A stretch of 64,000 bases of DNA from CAVPOO01 sp963707015 (GTDB lineage Bacteria; Pseudomonadota; Gammaproteobacteria; Thiohalobacterales; Thiohalobacteraceae), in contig CAVPOO010000007.1 in NCBI GenBank assembly GCA_963707015.1, positions 248,001 through 312,000 of the forward strand, in the 5' to 3' direction. The notes under the pieces are model-generated. The model saw only the letters and a program-made list of their open reading frames with translations. It ran no database searches and was not told where the DNA came from. Every line of letters starts with the position of its first letter. Position 1 is the stretch's first letter. A program made the translations under genes and the position numbers. Of the stretch, positions 45,472 through 53,606 are shown in pieces.

Positions 45472-45672
45472 TCAGCCAACGCCGCCCAGTGACATCAGTG
45501 TGTCGGGCTGCACTACCACTATCACCGGGCACTCCGATTCCGATGGATTTACATACAATGCACGCCCAGTATTGAGCAGAGCGGCCAGCACCATCTGCAG
45601 GTGGGCTGGAGTGGGGTCGGCCTGCAGGTCTGGGTGCGGCTTGTGTTCAACTTGATACATTATCGTACTCAT
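45472..45672 (-). CDS. Possible small hypothetical protein
   Basis: 66-aa frame (MSTIMYQVEHKPHPDLQADPTPAHLQMVLAALLNTGRALYVNPSESECPVIVVVQPD) with a mixed, globular-looking composition and a short hydrophobic strand VIVVV. No ribosome binding site is evident and I know no family. It stands between the kinase and the IS1380-family transposase. Confidence 0.3.
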   Translation of the reverse strand: MSTIMYQVEHKPHPDLQADPTPAHLQMVLAALLNTGRALYVNPSESECPVIVVVQPDTLMSLGGVG

Positions 45673-45732
45673 TCTGCGGGCGAAGTGAGACCAATATACC
45701 CAATCATTGCATAAATCCGGACCAGAATACGC

Positions 45733-47196
45733 TCAAGCCGCTTGCTTTAAGGCCTCTAAATAATGCAACAACTCCGATTGCACTGTGGGGTTTGCACTCA
45801 TAGTCAGAGTGAGTTTGCCCTGCGGCTTTGTCAGACGTCCAGCGCGCTGTATGAGTTTGCGCCGCACGGTGCCAAGTTGCTCGAATCGCCACAGGGGTGC
45901 GCGCTTTTCGGTGGTGTTTCTTTCCTGAGCATAACAGTGCATCTGCATTTCACGGTTGAGGTTATGCGCCAGCACGGCCGAGAGGAGGTGGGCTTGATTG
46001 CCGGCTTTTCTTCGGGTCGGTACGTAATCCATTTGTGTCTGCGACTTGAGCTCGGCGAACACGCCTTCCTGAGCACCGCGTCCATTGTGGAAGGTCAGTG
46101 CCTTCTTGGCCGAGAGTTGCTTGTTGGTGACGATCACCTTGAAGTCATAGCCGTAATCGTAGGGGATAAACAGGTCCAGTTGGATTGCGCCCTTATAGTG
46201 TTGGCGGTTCTTGGTTCGGATAAATACGAATCGGTATCGGTCATTCCAACTCGAGGGTTTCCAGTTCGTTTCGAAAAAGCTCCACTGTCCGTTCAAGCGA
46301 CGCCAGCGCTTTCGATTCTCGATCAATGCCTTGAGAGCGGTAAAGCGTTCGAACGGTACGCTGATGGTAAACTGAACCCCTTCGGTGTCCAGCAGGCTGA
46401 CAATGTCATCGCTAAAGAAAGCGCTGTCCATGCGGGCCTCAATGATGCAATGCGGCAAAATAGCCTGTATTTCCCGCACGCAGGCCAGGATGAACGCCGT
46501 GGCGCCATTGGAATCATGCACGTTGCCCGGGCGATGCCAGACATCGAGCACCTGGCCCGTCTGGGCGACGGTACAAAACAGCGGGTAGTAGCTGCGTTGC
46601 CCCTTCTTCTTGCGGTTAAAGCCGACGGCCGTGCCTTCGGCGAAGCGGCCGGTGGACAGTACCGAGCCGTCGAAGTCCAGTGTGATGCGGGCAAGCTCCA
46701 AACGACTGAGCTGATTCAGTACCCGTTGCCGGTTGAGCCGACGCAGATGGGTGACACTTCTTTCATCCAGGCTCGCCAAGGTCCGACTGACGGTAGCCAC
46801 ATCCGGCAGGCGCTCAAGCCCCAACAGGCGGCGCACCATGGGATCGTCCTGGTAGTAGCGCATATCCTGAAGCCGGCGATAGCCCAACAGGAGGTGAACG
46901 ATCAGCAGCAGAACGATGACGCCGTGGCCAAAAATCGGGCTGACCGTCAGGTGACGGAAACACCCAGCCAGTTGCTGCTTCAGCCCGATACGGCTGAACA
47001 GCGATTGGTACACTACCAGTCCGGCGAACGAGGTCAGTCGCTGATCCTCAAATTTGATCTCGGGAATGCGGTGGGTTTTGCGATGAATGGCGGCTTTGCT
47101 ACACTTCATTCTAACGGTCTCTTTTGGTTGAGTTGTTGGATTGGCGTTCACCAATTCTACCAAGCTAGAGATTGTTTTTTTATCGGCGCAAACCAT
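45733..47196 (-). CDS. IS1380-family transposase
   Basis: 487 aa, full length for the family. DDE-type core: LARITLDFDGSVLSTGRFAEGTAVGFNRKKKGQRSYYPLFC (first Asp), the region ILPHCIIEARMDSAFFSDD (second Asp), and a late FAELKSQTQMDYVPTR (Glu). YYPLF and GNVHDSNG are typical of IS1380 relatives. The reading frame is intact. I could not define convincing terminal repeats on either side, and they do not match the MITE-like ends, so this is a different subgroup from the remnant at 62.4 kb. Confidence 0.9.
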   Translation of the reverse strand: MVCADKKTISSLVELVNANPTTQPKETVRMKCSKAAIHRKTHRIPEIKFEDQRLTSFAGLVVYQSLFSRIGLKQQLAGCFRHLTVSPIFGHGVIVLLLIVHLLLGYRRLQDMRYYQDDPMVRRLLGLERLPDVATVSRTLASLDERSVTHLRRLNRQRVLNQLSRLELARITLDFDGSVLSTGRFAEGTAVGFNRKKKGQRSYYPLFCTVAQTGQVLDVWHRPGNVHDSNGATAFILACVREIQAILPHCIIEARMDSAFFSDDIVSLLDTEGVQFTISVPFERFTALKALIENRKRWRRLNGQWSFFETNWKPSSWNDRYRFVFIRTKNRQHYKGAIQLDLFIPYDYGYDFKVIVTNKQLSAKKALTFHNGRGAQEGVFAELKSQTQMDYVPTRRKAGNQAHLLSAVLAHNLNREMQMHCYAQERNTTEKRAPLWRFEQLGTVRRKLIQRAGRLTKPQGKLTLTMSANPTVQSELLHYLEALKQAA

Positions 47197-47688
47197 TTTC
47201 TCCTATCAATTTTCCATGTCACTGGATCTCACTCTTGGTGAAATCCAGCAACAGAGTCTCCACATGCGGCAGAGCCTATAGATAAAGCAGTTTTCTTGAT
47301 AAACACCGGCGTATTTATGCAACTACCGGGTTCATTTTCCTCCCTGGTATCTCAACGGGACTGGACAGTCATACAGCACAGTGAAATTTTTCAAAGAGGC
47401 TCCCCAGGATAGACCGAACGTTTCCGGAATCCTCCACATCACAAAACGCCAGAGGATCGCCTGCAGTCGGGTATCCAATTGAATGGATTATGGAAACGCA
47501 GTATTGTTGGAAATCATTCTGCAGCGCTGGGGAAGGCAGCTGCGTGATGGGTAGAAAAGGCCCGTGTTAGAACACGGAAACGATCCAGAGATACAATGTT
47601 GCACAAAAACGCTGCGCGTTAGAAGGTAGTCCCATCACAAGGAAGCTGATGGGTAACGGGATGTTTTACACACCAAGGAAGGTGACTG
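47197..47688. other. Non-coding stretch between two transposases
   Basis: It holds the upstream end of the IS1380-family copy and the leading end of the IS91-family element. I see no gene. A GGAAGGTG Shine-Dalgarno precedes the IS91 transposase at 47689. Confidence 0.5.
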
Positions 47689-48903
47689 ATGGATACGACA
47701 TTGCAGGAGATTTTCTGTAGGAGTTTTGATCGGTACGCACAGGGCAAGAGACTGCCGCTGCAGTCACACAAGGCCGCGCGCGCGATTATGCAGTGCCGGA
47801 CCGCGGCACTGGGTGGACATGTTCAACACTGTCCCGACGGTCACGTCAGCCGGAATCAGTACAACTCCTGTAAGCACCGAAGTTGCCCTCGCTGTGCGGC
47901 CTTACCGAAGGCGCGCTGGGCCGAGGCGCAACACGCGCGGTTGCTGGGCTGTGACCATTATCACGTGGTGTTCACCTTGCCCCATGAGCTGCTGGCACTG
48001 TGGTCATCGAATCGCGCGTGGTTTATCGATGCGCTATTCCAGTCTTGCCGGGACACCCTGATGGTGCTGTTGAAGGATCCCCGTTATCTGGGGGCGACGC
48101 CCGGCATTTTGATGTCGCTGCATACCTGGGGGCGGACATTGAGCCTGCACCCACATATCCATTGTCTGGTGACCGGTGGTGGATTAAGCGGTGCCGGACA
48201 GTGGATGGCGGTGAACAACGGCTACCTGTTACCGGTGCGGGTGGTGAAGGCGATGTATCGGGGGAAGTTGCTGGCCCGGCTGTGGGCGGCACTGAGTGCG
48301 GATACATTGAAATGCCCGGAAGGGATGTCCCGATCGGCGGTGGTACGCCTGCTGAAGGCGGTGGCGGGGAAGGCGTGGAACGTCCGGTTGCAGGAGCGCT
48401 ACGCGCATGGGCGGGGTGTGATGTTGTATTTGTCGCGCTATGTGAAAGGCGGCCCGATCAGTGACCGTCGCGTGCTATCGGCGGATGGGCAAGCGGTGGC
48501 GTTTCGATACAAGGATCATCGCGATAATCAGATCAAGGTGATGCGGCTGGCGACGGGGCATTTTATCCAGCGGGTGTTATGGCACGTACCGGAGACGGGA
48601 CAACACACGATCCGGCATTATGGTCTATACGCCCATCAGGGGAAGCCGAAGCGCGCCGTGTGCCGAGAGCAACTGGGACAGGCGCCGGAGGTCATCGACT
48701 GGCAGGCATTTTGGGAACAGCTTGGGCGAGCGGACAAGGGTCGCTGCCCGCATTGTGGTAGGCGTCTGGTGCCTGGCGTGAGTTTCGGTCGGCGGCGTGA
48801 TGAAAATTCCATAGCCAATGGAACGCGCCGCGGATTGGTGCAACAATCCGTTGAAGCGGACACGCGACGTTGGCGGCTACTCAATTCGCGGCCCCCTGAT
48901 TGA
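47689..48903 (+). CDS. IS91-family (HUH-type) transposase
   Basis: 404 aa, intact. N-terminal zinc-binding region (CPDGHVSRNQYNSCKHRSCPRC), the HUH motif HPHIHCLVTGGG, and a YLSRYVKGGPIS segment with the candidate catalytic tyrosines, plus C-terminal CPHCGRRL. IS91 elements move by rolling-circle transposition and can carry adjoining DNA. Here the element lies at the upstream edge of a cassette array and appears to have replaced the left half of its first attC site. Confidence 0.92.
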   Translation: MDTTLQEIFCRSFDRYAQGKRLPLQSHKAARAIMQCRTAALGGHVQHCPDGHVSRNQYNSCKHRSCPRCAALPKARWAEAQHARLLGCDHYHVVFTLPHELLALWSSNRAWFIDALFQSCRDTLMVLLKDPRYLGATPGILMSLHTWGRTLSLHPHIHCLVTGGGLSGAGQWMAVNNGYLLPVRVVKAMYRGKLLARLWAALSADTLKCPEGMSRSAVVRLLKAVAGKAWNVRLQERYAHGRGVMLYLSRYVKGGPISDRRVLSADGQAVAFRYKDHRDNQIKVMRLATGHFIQRVLWHVPETGQHTIRHYGLYAHQGKPKRAVCREQLGQAPEVIDWQAFWEQLGRADKGRCPHCGRRLVPGVSFGRRRDENSIANGTRRGLVQQSVEADTRRWRLLNSRPPD

Positions 48904-48922
48904 TGCGCAGCGTGTTTTTTTG

Positions 48923-48957
48923 CGCCGGATGACGTCCGCTTAACTAAACGTTATGTT
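48923..48957 (+). other. attC site, right half only
   Basis: GACGTCCGCTTAACTAAACG followed by GTTATGT, the right end of an integron attC site, immediately upstream of the first cassette gene. The left half is missing, with the IS91-family gene ending 20 bp earlier. Confidence 0.55.
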
Positions 48958-48971
48958 TCTTAGGAGAGGCA

Positions 48972-49595
48972 TTGAGCACCGCTAAACCAAAAGAACACGA
49001 AGTGCTTGCTAGGCAGCTCGCTCAATTGTCACATGAGGCGCATAGGGATATTTTTAATGAGCTTGTACAATCCGGCATAGATTTCTATGAAACTCATGGT
49101 GGCCGCGATATACGTCTGCAAATCCTTAGGGAATACCAAATATGGAGAGATCGATGCATCAACAGCGCTGAATCTATCGCTAGTAGTTTCTTGAAAAACT
49201 GCAAAGAATTAAATGTTGATCCAATGGATACAGTTTATATCTTTCAGGAGGCGGTAACCAAACTCGTTGATGATACCTCTCATTCACTTAAACTAAGCCA
49301 CAAGACATTTTCTGTATTAGAGCCAGACACCTACCCACAGTATGTGAGTGAGGCTGAAAAACTTCGTCCATATTTAAACAAACGTATGTCCGAGATAGTA
49401 GAAAATGCTAAGGATGGTTATTGCCAAGGGGCGCTTATTTATCGCCATGAAAAGCCAACAAACTGGATAGTTCAGTTCTGGCGTAACCAATGGCAAACGA
49501 TACTTTTTGGGTTGCTTGCAGCGGCGGGTGGGGCTATCGTCACTTTGATTGGGCCAACTGTAAAAACGGCTATTAGTTCGTGGTTCCGCCAATGA
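48972..49595 (+). CDS. Cassette protein with C-terminal membrane anchor
   Basis: 207 aa from a TTG start with AGGAGAGG just upstream. Mostly helical and charged (AQLSHEAHRDIFNELVQSGIDFYETHGG), with one C-terminal hydrophobic segment (TILFGLLAAAGGAIVTLIG). Unknown function. Lower GC than the chromosomal genes, and followed by an attC site, as expected for a gene cassette. Confidence 0.7.
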   Translation: MSTAKPKEHEVLARQLAQLSHEAHRDIFNELVQSGIDFYETHGGRDIRLQILREYQIWRDRCINSAESIASSFLKNCKELNVDPMDTVYIFQEAVTKLVDDTSHSLKLSHKTFSVLEPDTYPQYVSEAEKLRPYLNKRMSEIVENAKDGYCQGALIYRHEKPTNWIVQFWRNQWQTILFGLLAAAGGAIVTLIGPTVKTAISSWFRQ

Positions 49596-49613
49596 TAGAC
49601 GTGCCGGTTAAGA

Positions 49614-49689
49614 AACATAACCATCGCCTCCAGCCGACCGCCTACGTCGCTAGCGCTCCTCCGGCGTCAGCTGAGGCAAGACGTTATGC
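49614..49689 (+). other. attC recombination site
   Basis: ACATAAC (49615-49621) and GTTATGC (49683-49689) frame a 76-bp imperfect palindrome: GCCTCCAGCCGACCGCC pairs with GGCGTCAGCTGAGGC leaving unpaired bases, as in genuine attC folds. The ATG of the next gene is inside the right core. Confidence 0.85.
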
Positions 49690-50246
49690 GTCTTTTCCAT
49701 AGCGTCTTTGCCATTTTCCTGTCCGCCTGCGCTTATCAAATCGAGCACAGATCCTCGATGCCTTTGGACTGGCCGGCAGTTCAGAATGGAGATCGAGAGT
49801 GCCGGTATCTGACTGGAAGCTATGTCGACGTAGGAACGCCGTCTCCTTCAAATGAGGAAGGGCGCTCTCCAGAATTGCTCTCGTTTGTTTTCGAGACCTA
49901 TGCAAACCGAGCAATTGATCTCTCGGCGCGAAAAGTCACACTGAGTATGGTTACGCCCAGCACACTTCGCGTTTCGCTCTACGATGCTAATGGCAATGCA
50001 GGAGAAAAGAACGTCACAATTGATGGACAGTTCCAGTGTAAAGACGGCGTCCTCATACAGACAGTCAAATCGAAAGGCAATACTGAGGGAGCCTCCTACG
50101 ACCTTGAGCTTACCTTTACCATTTGGCGAGCAATGGACGGAGCATTAGTCTTACAGAAAATCGGCCGTGAGTCAGGCAGCTCATTGTTCGTTCCATTTTC
50201 ATCCTATAGAGAAGAATGGTTTCGTTTCAATCGCGTACCTCAGTGA
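49686..50246 (+). CDS. Cassette lipoprotein of unknown function
   Basis: 186 aa with a short signal peptide and lipobox-like FLSACAY. The rest is beta-rich (SARKVTLSMVTPSTLRVSLYDANG ... DGQFQCKDGVLIQTVKSKG). Start codon lies within the attC core GTTATGC. Not assigned to a family. Confidence 0.65.
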   Translation: MRLFHSVFAIFLSACAYQIEHRSSMPLDWPAVQNGDRECRYLTGSYVDVGTPSPSNEEGRSPELLSFVFETYANRAIDLSARKVTLSMVTPSTLRVSLYDANGNAGEKNVTIDGQFQCKDGVLIQTVKSKGNTEGASYDLELTFTIWRAMDGALVLQKIGRESGSSLFVPFSSYREEWFRFNRVPQ

Positions 50247-50250
50247 ATAC

Positions 50251-50346
50251 GCATAACCCTACGCTCAACGCGGACCGCCCAACAGCTGCGCTGTTGGGTG
50301 CCCTCCGGCCTTAGGCCTACGGCGGCCGGTTAGCTTCACGTTATGT
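50251..50346 (+). other. attC recombination site
   Basis: GCATAAC (50251) to GTTATGT (50340-50346), 96 bp, with internal hairpin CCCAACAGCTGCGCTGTTGGG and outer complementarity between GCTCAACGCGGACCGCC and GGCGGCCGGTTAGC. Confidence 0.8.
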
Positions 50347-50370
50347 TTCACAGGAAAGAACGGAGGAGTC

Positions 50371-50691
50371 ATGGAAGTCACTGCGTGGAATAATGGAAGC
50401 CACCATAATTCCGGAGCTGGGTATGGATTCAAGCTCACTTGCGAAGATCGCGATCGCTTCTTTAAGAACGAATGGGGGAAGATATATCTACGGCTACCCG
50501 GATCTGGCGAGGAGGTGGAAGTTAATATTGACAAGGATTCTTTCTGGAATGACTCTTGTCGGGAACTGATTAGCAAGGAAATAGGTGTTTGGTTAATCTC
50601 CTCCGGTTTGGCTCCATGGAAAACAGGCCAGCCCCCGAAGCTGATTCTTGAGCAGAAGCACGAGAATCATTTCGAGGTTAAGGGTGAATGA
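50371..50691 (+). CDS. Cassette hypothetical protein
   Basis: 106 aa, soluble: MEVTAWNNGSHHNSGAGYGFKLTCEDRDRFF ... WGKIYLRLPGSGEEVEVNIDKDSFW. Start has AAGAACGGAGGAG upstream. Small single-domain proteins of this look are common in cassettes; no family recognised. Its stop lies at the left core of the next attC-like site. Confidence 0.65.
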   Translation: MEVTAWNNGSHHNSGAGYGFKLTCEDRDRFFKNEWGKIYLRLPGSGEEVEVNIDKDSFWNDSCRELISKEIGVWLISSGLAPWKTGQPPKLILEQKHENHFEVKGE

Positions 50692-50692
50692 A

Positions 50693-50780
50693 ACATAACC
50701 ACTGCGCGCAGCCTGCCCCTTCCGGGCACGGACCGCGCTTACGCGCGGCCGCTGGCGCACGCCGTCAGAGCCAAAGAATT
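50693..50780 (+). other. Degenerate attC site
   Basis: Left core ACATAAC at 50693-50699 followed by TGCGCGCAGC, which pairs with GCTGGCGCA further on. The right core GTTRRRY is not recognisable. Confidence 0.45.
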
Positions 50781-50797
50781 CAACATAGGAGAAAAAT

Positions 50798-51022
50798 ATG
50801 AACCTGAAGCAAATCGAAGATGAGGCTCTTCATTTATCTGAGGAAGAACGAGCGGAATTGGCACAGAAACTCCTCCTGAGTCTCGATGTGCCAACGCAGG
50901 AAGAAATAGAAGAAGATTGGTTGGTTGAAGCACGTCGTCGGGCTAAAGAGCTAGACGAAGGAATTGTGCAGCCAATCCCGGCAGAAGAGGTAAGAAAAAA
51001 AGCTCAGGCCTTGCTTAGATGA
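50798..51022 (+). CDS. Antitoxin of the TIGR02574 addiction-module family
   Basis: 74 aa: MNLKQIEDEALHLSEEERAELAQKLLLSLDVPTQEEIEEDWLVEARRRAKEL, the conserved arrangement of this antitoxin family (LSxxERAxLAxxLLxSL ... W). AGGAGAAAAAT precedes the ATG. Overlaps the toxin gene by 4 bp. Confidence 0.88.
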   Translation: MNLKQIEDEALHLSEEERAELAQKLLLSLDVPTQEEIEEDWLVEARRRAKELDEGIVQPIPAEEVRKKAQALLR

Positions 51023-51312
51023 GCTACTACTTTCACCCTGCTGCAGAGGCTGAGTATCTTGAATCCGTCGCGTATTTTGAATCAAAACGGGCGGGGCTCG
51101 GTGCTTCCTATCTAGCGGAGTTTGAAAGAACCATGGGGACTGCCTGTGAAGCGCCACACAGATACCCGGTCGAAAAGCAGCCTGATGTAAGGGGAATCCG
51201 AATGAAAAGGTTCCCATTCACAATATTGTTTCGAGAATCGTTGGGCTCAGTTCAAGTGTTGGCGGTTGCTCACAACCGGCGTCGTCCACAATACTGGTTG
51301 GGCAGGCTCTAA
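51019..51312 (+). CDS. ParE/RelE-family toxin
   Basis: 97 aa: FHPAAEAEYLESVAYFESKRAGLGASYLAEFERTM ... YPVEKQPDVRGIRMKRFPFTILFRE ... VLAVAHNRRRPQYW, a complete ParE/RelE fold. It is co-translated with the antitoxin. The TAA stop lies inside the attC left core that follows. Confidence 0.9.
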   Translation: MSYYFHPAAEAEYLESVAYFESKRAGLGASYLAEFERTMGTACEAPHRYPVEKQPDVRGIRMKRFPFTILFRESLGSVQVLAVAHNRRRPQYWLGRL

Positions 51313-51367
51313 CAATGGGCTCAGTGGATACTCGCTTCGCTCGCACCACTGAGCCCAGGCGTTATGC
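51307..51367 (+). other. attC recombination site
   Basis: CTCTAAC to GTTATGC, 61 bp, with an 11-bp perfect palindrome GGGCTCAGTGG / CCACTGAGCCC and a short central loop CTCGCTTCGCTCGC. One of the clearest attC sites in the array. Confidence 0.88.
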
Positions 51368-51419
51368 AGCCTGGTTTAGATGAGTTGTTGCGTGATGCGC
51401 AACGCGCGATATTTCGGTA

Positions 51420-51697
51420 GTGATTAAATCGTTCAGGCACGAGGGACTGCGCCGGTTTTATGAGACGGGAAATGCTGCTGGTGTTCAGGCGGCTCATAGA
51501 AAGCGATTGAGATTTCAGTTGGCTGCATTGGATACCGCGGTCACAATTGAAAATATGGATACCCCGGGATTTAGGCTCCATCCACTCAAAGGAGATCGAA
51601 AAGGCCTTTGGTCAATTTCAGTCAGTGTAACTGGCGGATTACCTTTGAGTTCCGAGATGGTAATGCGTATGTAGTTAATTATGAGGATTATCACTGA
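51420..51697 (+). pseudogene. higB: HigB-like toxin with a frameshift
   Basis: The frame from 51420 reads MIKSFRHEGLRRFYETGNAAGVQAAHRKRLRFQLAAL ... GFRLHPLKGDRKGLWSISVS, typical HigB, then goes out of frame. Adding one base at about 51625-51628 restores GNWRITFEFRDGNAYVVNYEDYH and a stop at 51695-51697 that overlaps the higA start (TGATG). As given, the last third of the toxin, including the catalytic C-terminal part, is lost. Confidence 0.85.
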
Positions 51698-51990
51698 TGG
51701 GTATGCATAATCCACCTCATCCGGGCGAATTCATTAGGGAAATATATGTAACACCTTACGAACTTAGTGTTCGGAAAGTTGCAGATAGTCTCGGCGTCTC
51801 GCCTTCGACATTAAACCGCTTGCTTAACGGCCAGAGCAATGTTTCGCCGGAAATGGCATTGCGTCTTTCCAAGGCGCTTGGGCGATCGCCAGAAAGTTGG
51901 TTGGCTATGCAGGACCAGTATGATCTTTGGCATGCGCGAAAGAGTGTAAATCTTAAACAGGTTAAGAAGCTTGATGTGTCGGCTGCATAA
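51697..51990 (+). CDS. higA: HigA-family antitoxin
   Basis: 97 aa with an HTH domain: HNPPHPGEFIREIYVTPYELSVRKVADSLGVSPSTLNRLLNGQSNVSPEMALRLSKALGRSPESWLAMQ. Intact even though the toxin is frameshifted. Its stop codon (TAA in GCATAA) is the expected left core of an attC site, and the sequence beyond it is intron. Confidence 0.9.
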   Translation: MGMHNPPHPGEFIREIYVTPYELSVRKVADSLGVSPSTLNRLLNGQSNVSPEMALRLSKALGRSPESWLAMQDQYDLWHARKSVNLKQVKKLDVSAA

Positions 51991-51991
51991 T

Positions 51992-52304
51992 CGGGTAACC
52001 GGGGGTTTCTAACCCCCAGTCCCCACACCACCCGGCATGCGGGTCCGCACCGGGCGGTTCGTCAAGCGTAGTGAAACTGGATCCACTGTTCTCGGACCGA
52101 GACGAGTCCTTTTTCCGCCAGCCACTTATTGGTCATACCCGAGTGCGTGGCAAGTGTTTTCGCCAGGCGATACGGACCTTTAGAACTTAAACCAAGGCTC
52201 ACAGCTGTTTGAGTCCGGGTTCCCAGTTTGATGAGAGTGCGGATACGGGTGCGCGGCTTGCGCCACTGCTTCAAGTAGCACATGCGTACCCCCTGCGTAG
52301 CCAC
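51992..52304 (-). mobile_element. Group IIC-attC intron relic (3' end only)
   Basis: On the minus strand: a C-terminal piece of an intron-encoded maturase (52062-52304: YLKQWRKPRTRIRTLIKLG ... AKTLATHSGMTNKWLAEKGLVS), then domain V-like CCGCCCGGTGCGG / CCGCATGCCGGGTGG and domain VI-like CTGGGGGTTAGAAACCCCCGG, ending GATT next to ATGC. The reverse transcriptase domain and the 5' ribozyme are gone. Location at an attC core, opposite to the cassettes, is the habit of group IIC-attC introns. Confidence 0.85.
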
Positions 52305-52482
52305 TCATCCAGACCGGGTCGAGGCGGTCGCGGTGACGCGGCGCAATGTGTCCTGTCGTGTCCGTGCCCCGCGCCGCTCAACACGGCCTTATAAGTCATT
52401 AAATTGACGGGGATACTTACCGCGTTGAATTGGATGGTCTTTCGGGGTACCTTAATCATAAGTATCTATAAAGGAAGCGGAA
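52305..52482. other. Intergenic, origin unclear
   Basis: It carries CGCGCCGCTCAACACGGCCT near 52370, which might be a decayed attC half, but I cannot complete the site. The likely promoter and Shine-Dalgarno (AAAGGAAG) of the next antitoxin gene lie at its right end. Confidence 0.35.
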
Positions 52483-52713
52483 ATGGCTGCTAATTTACAG
52501 GAACTGGAAGATCAGATCGCCGCACTCTCTTCTGATGATCGGGCTCGTTTGATTGCAGACCTCATACGGTCGCTTGACTCGGGTACCGATGAAGACGCCG
52601 AAGCTATCTGGCTTGAGGTGGCTGAACAACGGTATCAAGAATATCGGGCAGGGAAGCTTTCTTCGAAATCTGCTGATCTGGTATTTGAAGAAGCTCAATC
52701 GAAGTTAGGATGA
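52483..52713 (+). CDS. Orphan TIGR02574-type antitoxin
   Basis: 76 aa: MAANLQELEDQIAALSSDDRARLIADLIRSLDSGTDEDAEAIWLEVAEQRYQEYRAGK. Same family as 50798-51022, but no toxin gene follows; the downstream sequence goes to an attC-like core (GTTATGT at 52732). The cognate toxin was probably deleted. Confidence 0.8.
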   Translation: MAANLQELEDQIAALSSDDRARLIADLIRSLDSGTDEDAEAIWLEVAEQRYQEYRAGKLSSKSADLVFEEAQSKLG

Positions 52714-52879
52714 TGCCGGTACGTTCGCGCCGTTATGTGTCTGAGATGAGCGTCCGCCTACGACCCAGTGGCCTCTCGCGACTAAGGCATTGCAAGTGCT
52801 ATGAAAAGCGCAATCGGTTGGGAAATGCTGTATTCTAATCGCTCCAATTCTTGACTTATATATATAGAAGACAATTCAA

Positions 52880-53047
52880 ATGGCCAAACCCAATTACGCT
52901 TTTGAAAAGCGCCAGAAAGAAATCGCCAAAAAGAAAAAGAAGGAAGAGAAGCGCCTGCAAAAAGCAGGAGTAGACGATAGTCAATCTCAGGGCGTTCAAC
53001 CGCCATTGTCCAACGATGATAAATCGTCAACAACTGGCGAAACATAA
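52880..53047 (+). CDS. Small lysine-rich cassette protein
   Basis: 55 aa starting MAKPNYAFEKRQKEIAKKKKKEEKRLQKAG and ending with a polar Ser/Asp tail. A conserved short type I have seen in proteobacteria, function unknown; the basic half suggests RNA or ribosome contact. Its stop TAA sits in an ACATAAC attC left core. Confidence 0.65.
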   Translation: MAKPNYAFEKRQKEIAKKKKKEEKRLQKAGVDDSQSQGVQPPLSNDDKSSTTGET

Positions 53048-53078
53048 CAAAAACAATCAAACGGTAAGCGGCACCGAG

Positions 53079-53103
53079 TTTTTTGACACATAACGTCAAA
53101 AAA
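53079..53103. other. Inverted repeat around an ACATAAC core
   Basis: TTTTTTGAC and GTCAAAAAA enclose ACATAAC. Could be a bidirectional terminator or a collapsed attC. It lies in the leader of the cold-shock gene; the rest of 53104-53209 is a plausible long 5' leader, usual for csp genes. Confidence 0.45.
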
Positions 53104-53209
53104 TGATTAGTACGGCTCATCTATGATTCGTGTTGTTGTTAAATGATTCTGTGGAAACATCAGAATACTGAAAGTCAATGGGTATTAATTTTACAAAGGA
53201 CATTACGTC

Positions 53210-53416
53210 ATGAGTACAGGTACAGTGAAGTGGTTCAATGCAGCCAAAGGCTTCGGATTCATCACTCCAGATGATGGAGGAAAGGACCTGTTTGTTCATC
53301 ATTCTGAAATCCAGAGCGGGGGAGGCTATGCAACGCTCAGTGACGGCCAGAAGGTAGAATTCGAAGTCGGACAAGGCCAAAAGGGACCGTGTGCAAACAA
53401 GGTCGTGCCTGTCTGA
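53210..53416 (+). CDS. Cold-shock protein (CspA family)
   Basis: 68 aa: TGTVKWFNAAKGFGFITPDDGGKDLFVHHSEIQ with RNP1 (KGFGFI) and RNP2 (LFVHH) intact. Single-stranded nucleic acid binding. Carried as a cassette gene, as it is followed by an attC site. Confidence 0.95.
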   Translation: MSTGTVKWFNAAKGFGFITPDDGGKDLFVHHSEIQSGGGYATLSDGQKVEFEVGQGQKGPCANKVVPV

Positions 53417-53451
53417 ATTTGTTGTTCACGTTAGGGGGCTTAAGCATCAAC

Positions 53452-53520
53452 ACATAACGCCCTCAAGAGCGACCTTAGGGATGCTGAGCGCCCCTCGGCG
53501 CCTTAGCGGGAACGTTAAGT
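53452..53520 (+). other. attC recombination site
   Basis: ACATAAC (53452-53458) to GTTAAGT (53514-53520), the latter matching GTTRRRY exactly. The interior CCCTCAAG pairs with CTTAGCGGG. It is the last site of the + strand array. Confidence 0.75.
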
Positions 53521-53606
53521 GTGGGAAGCCATGACCCACCAAACAAAGATTGAGGACGATCTCTCCCGCCAACCTGACCTCTGTGTTGCGCGTGCGCCGG
53601 GACCGG

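Noticed and set aside
45763..47241. 492-aa open frame opposite the IS1380-family transposase
   Set aside because: Antisense of an intact transposase, no protein similarity seen.
45700..47290. Terminal inverted repeats of the intact IS1380-family copy
   Set aside because: I compared the flanks; only weak resemblance (AAATCCGG versus AGATCCAG) was found, which is not enough to set boundaries.
48000..48464. 154-aa frame within the IS91-family transposase
   Set aside because: Alternate-frame shadow of the transposase.
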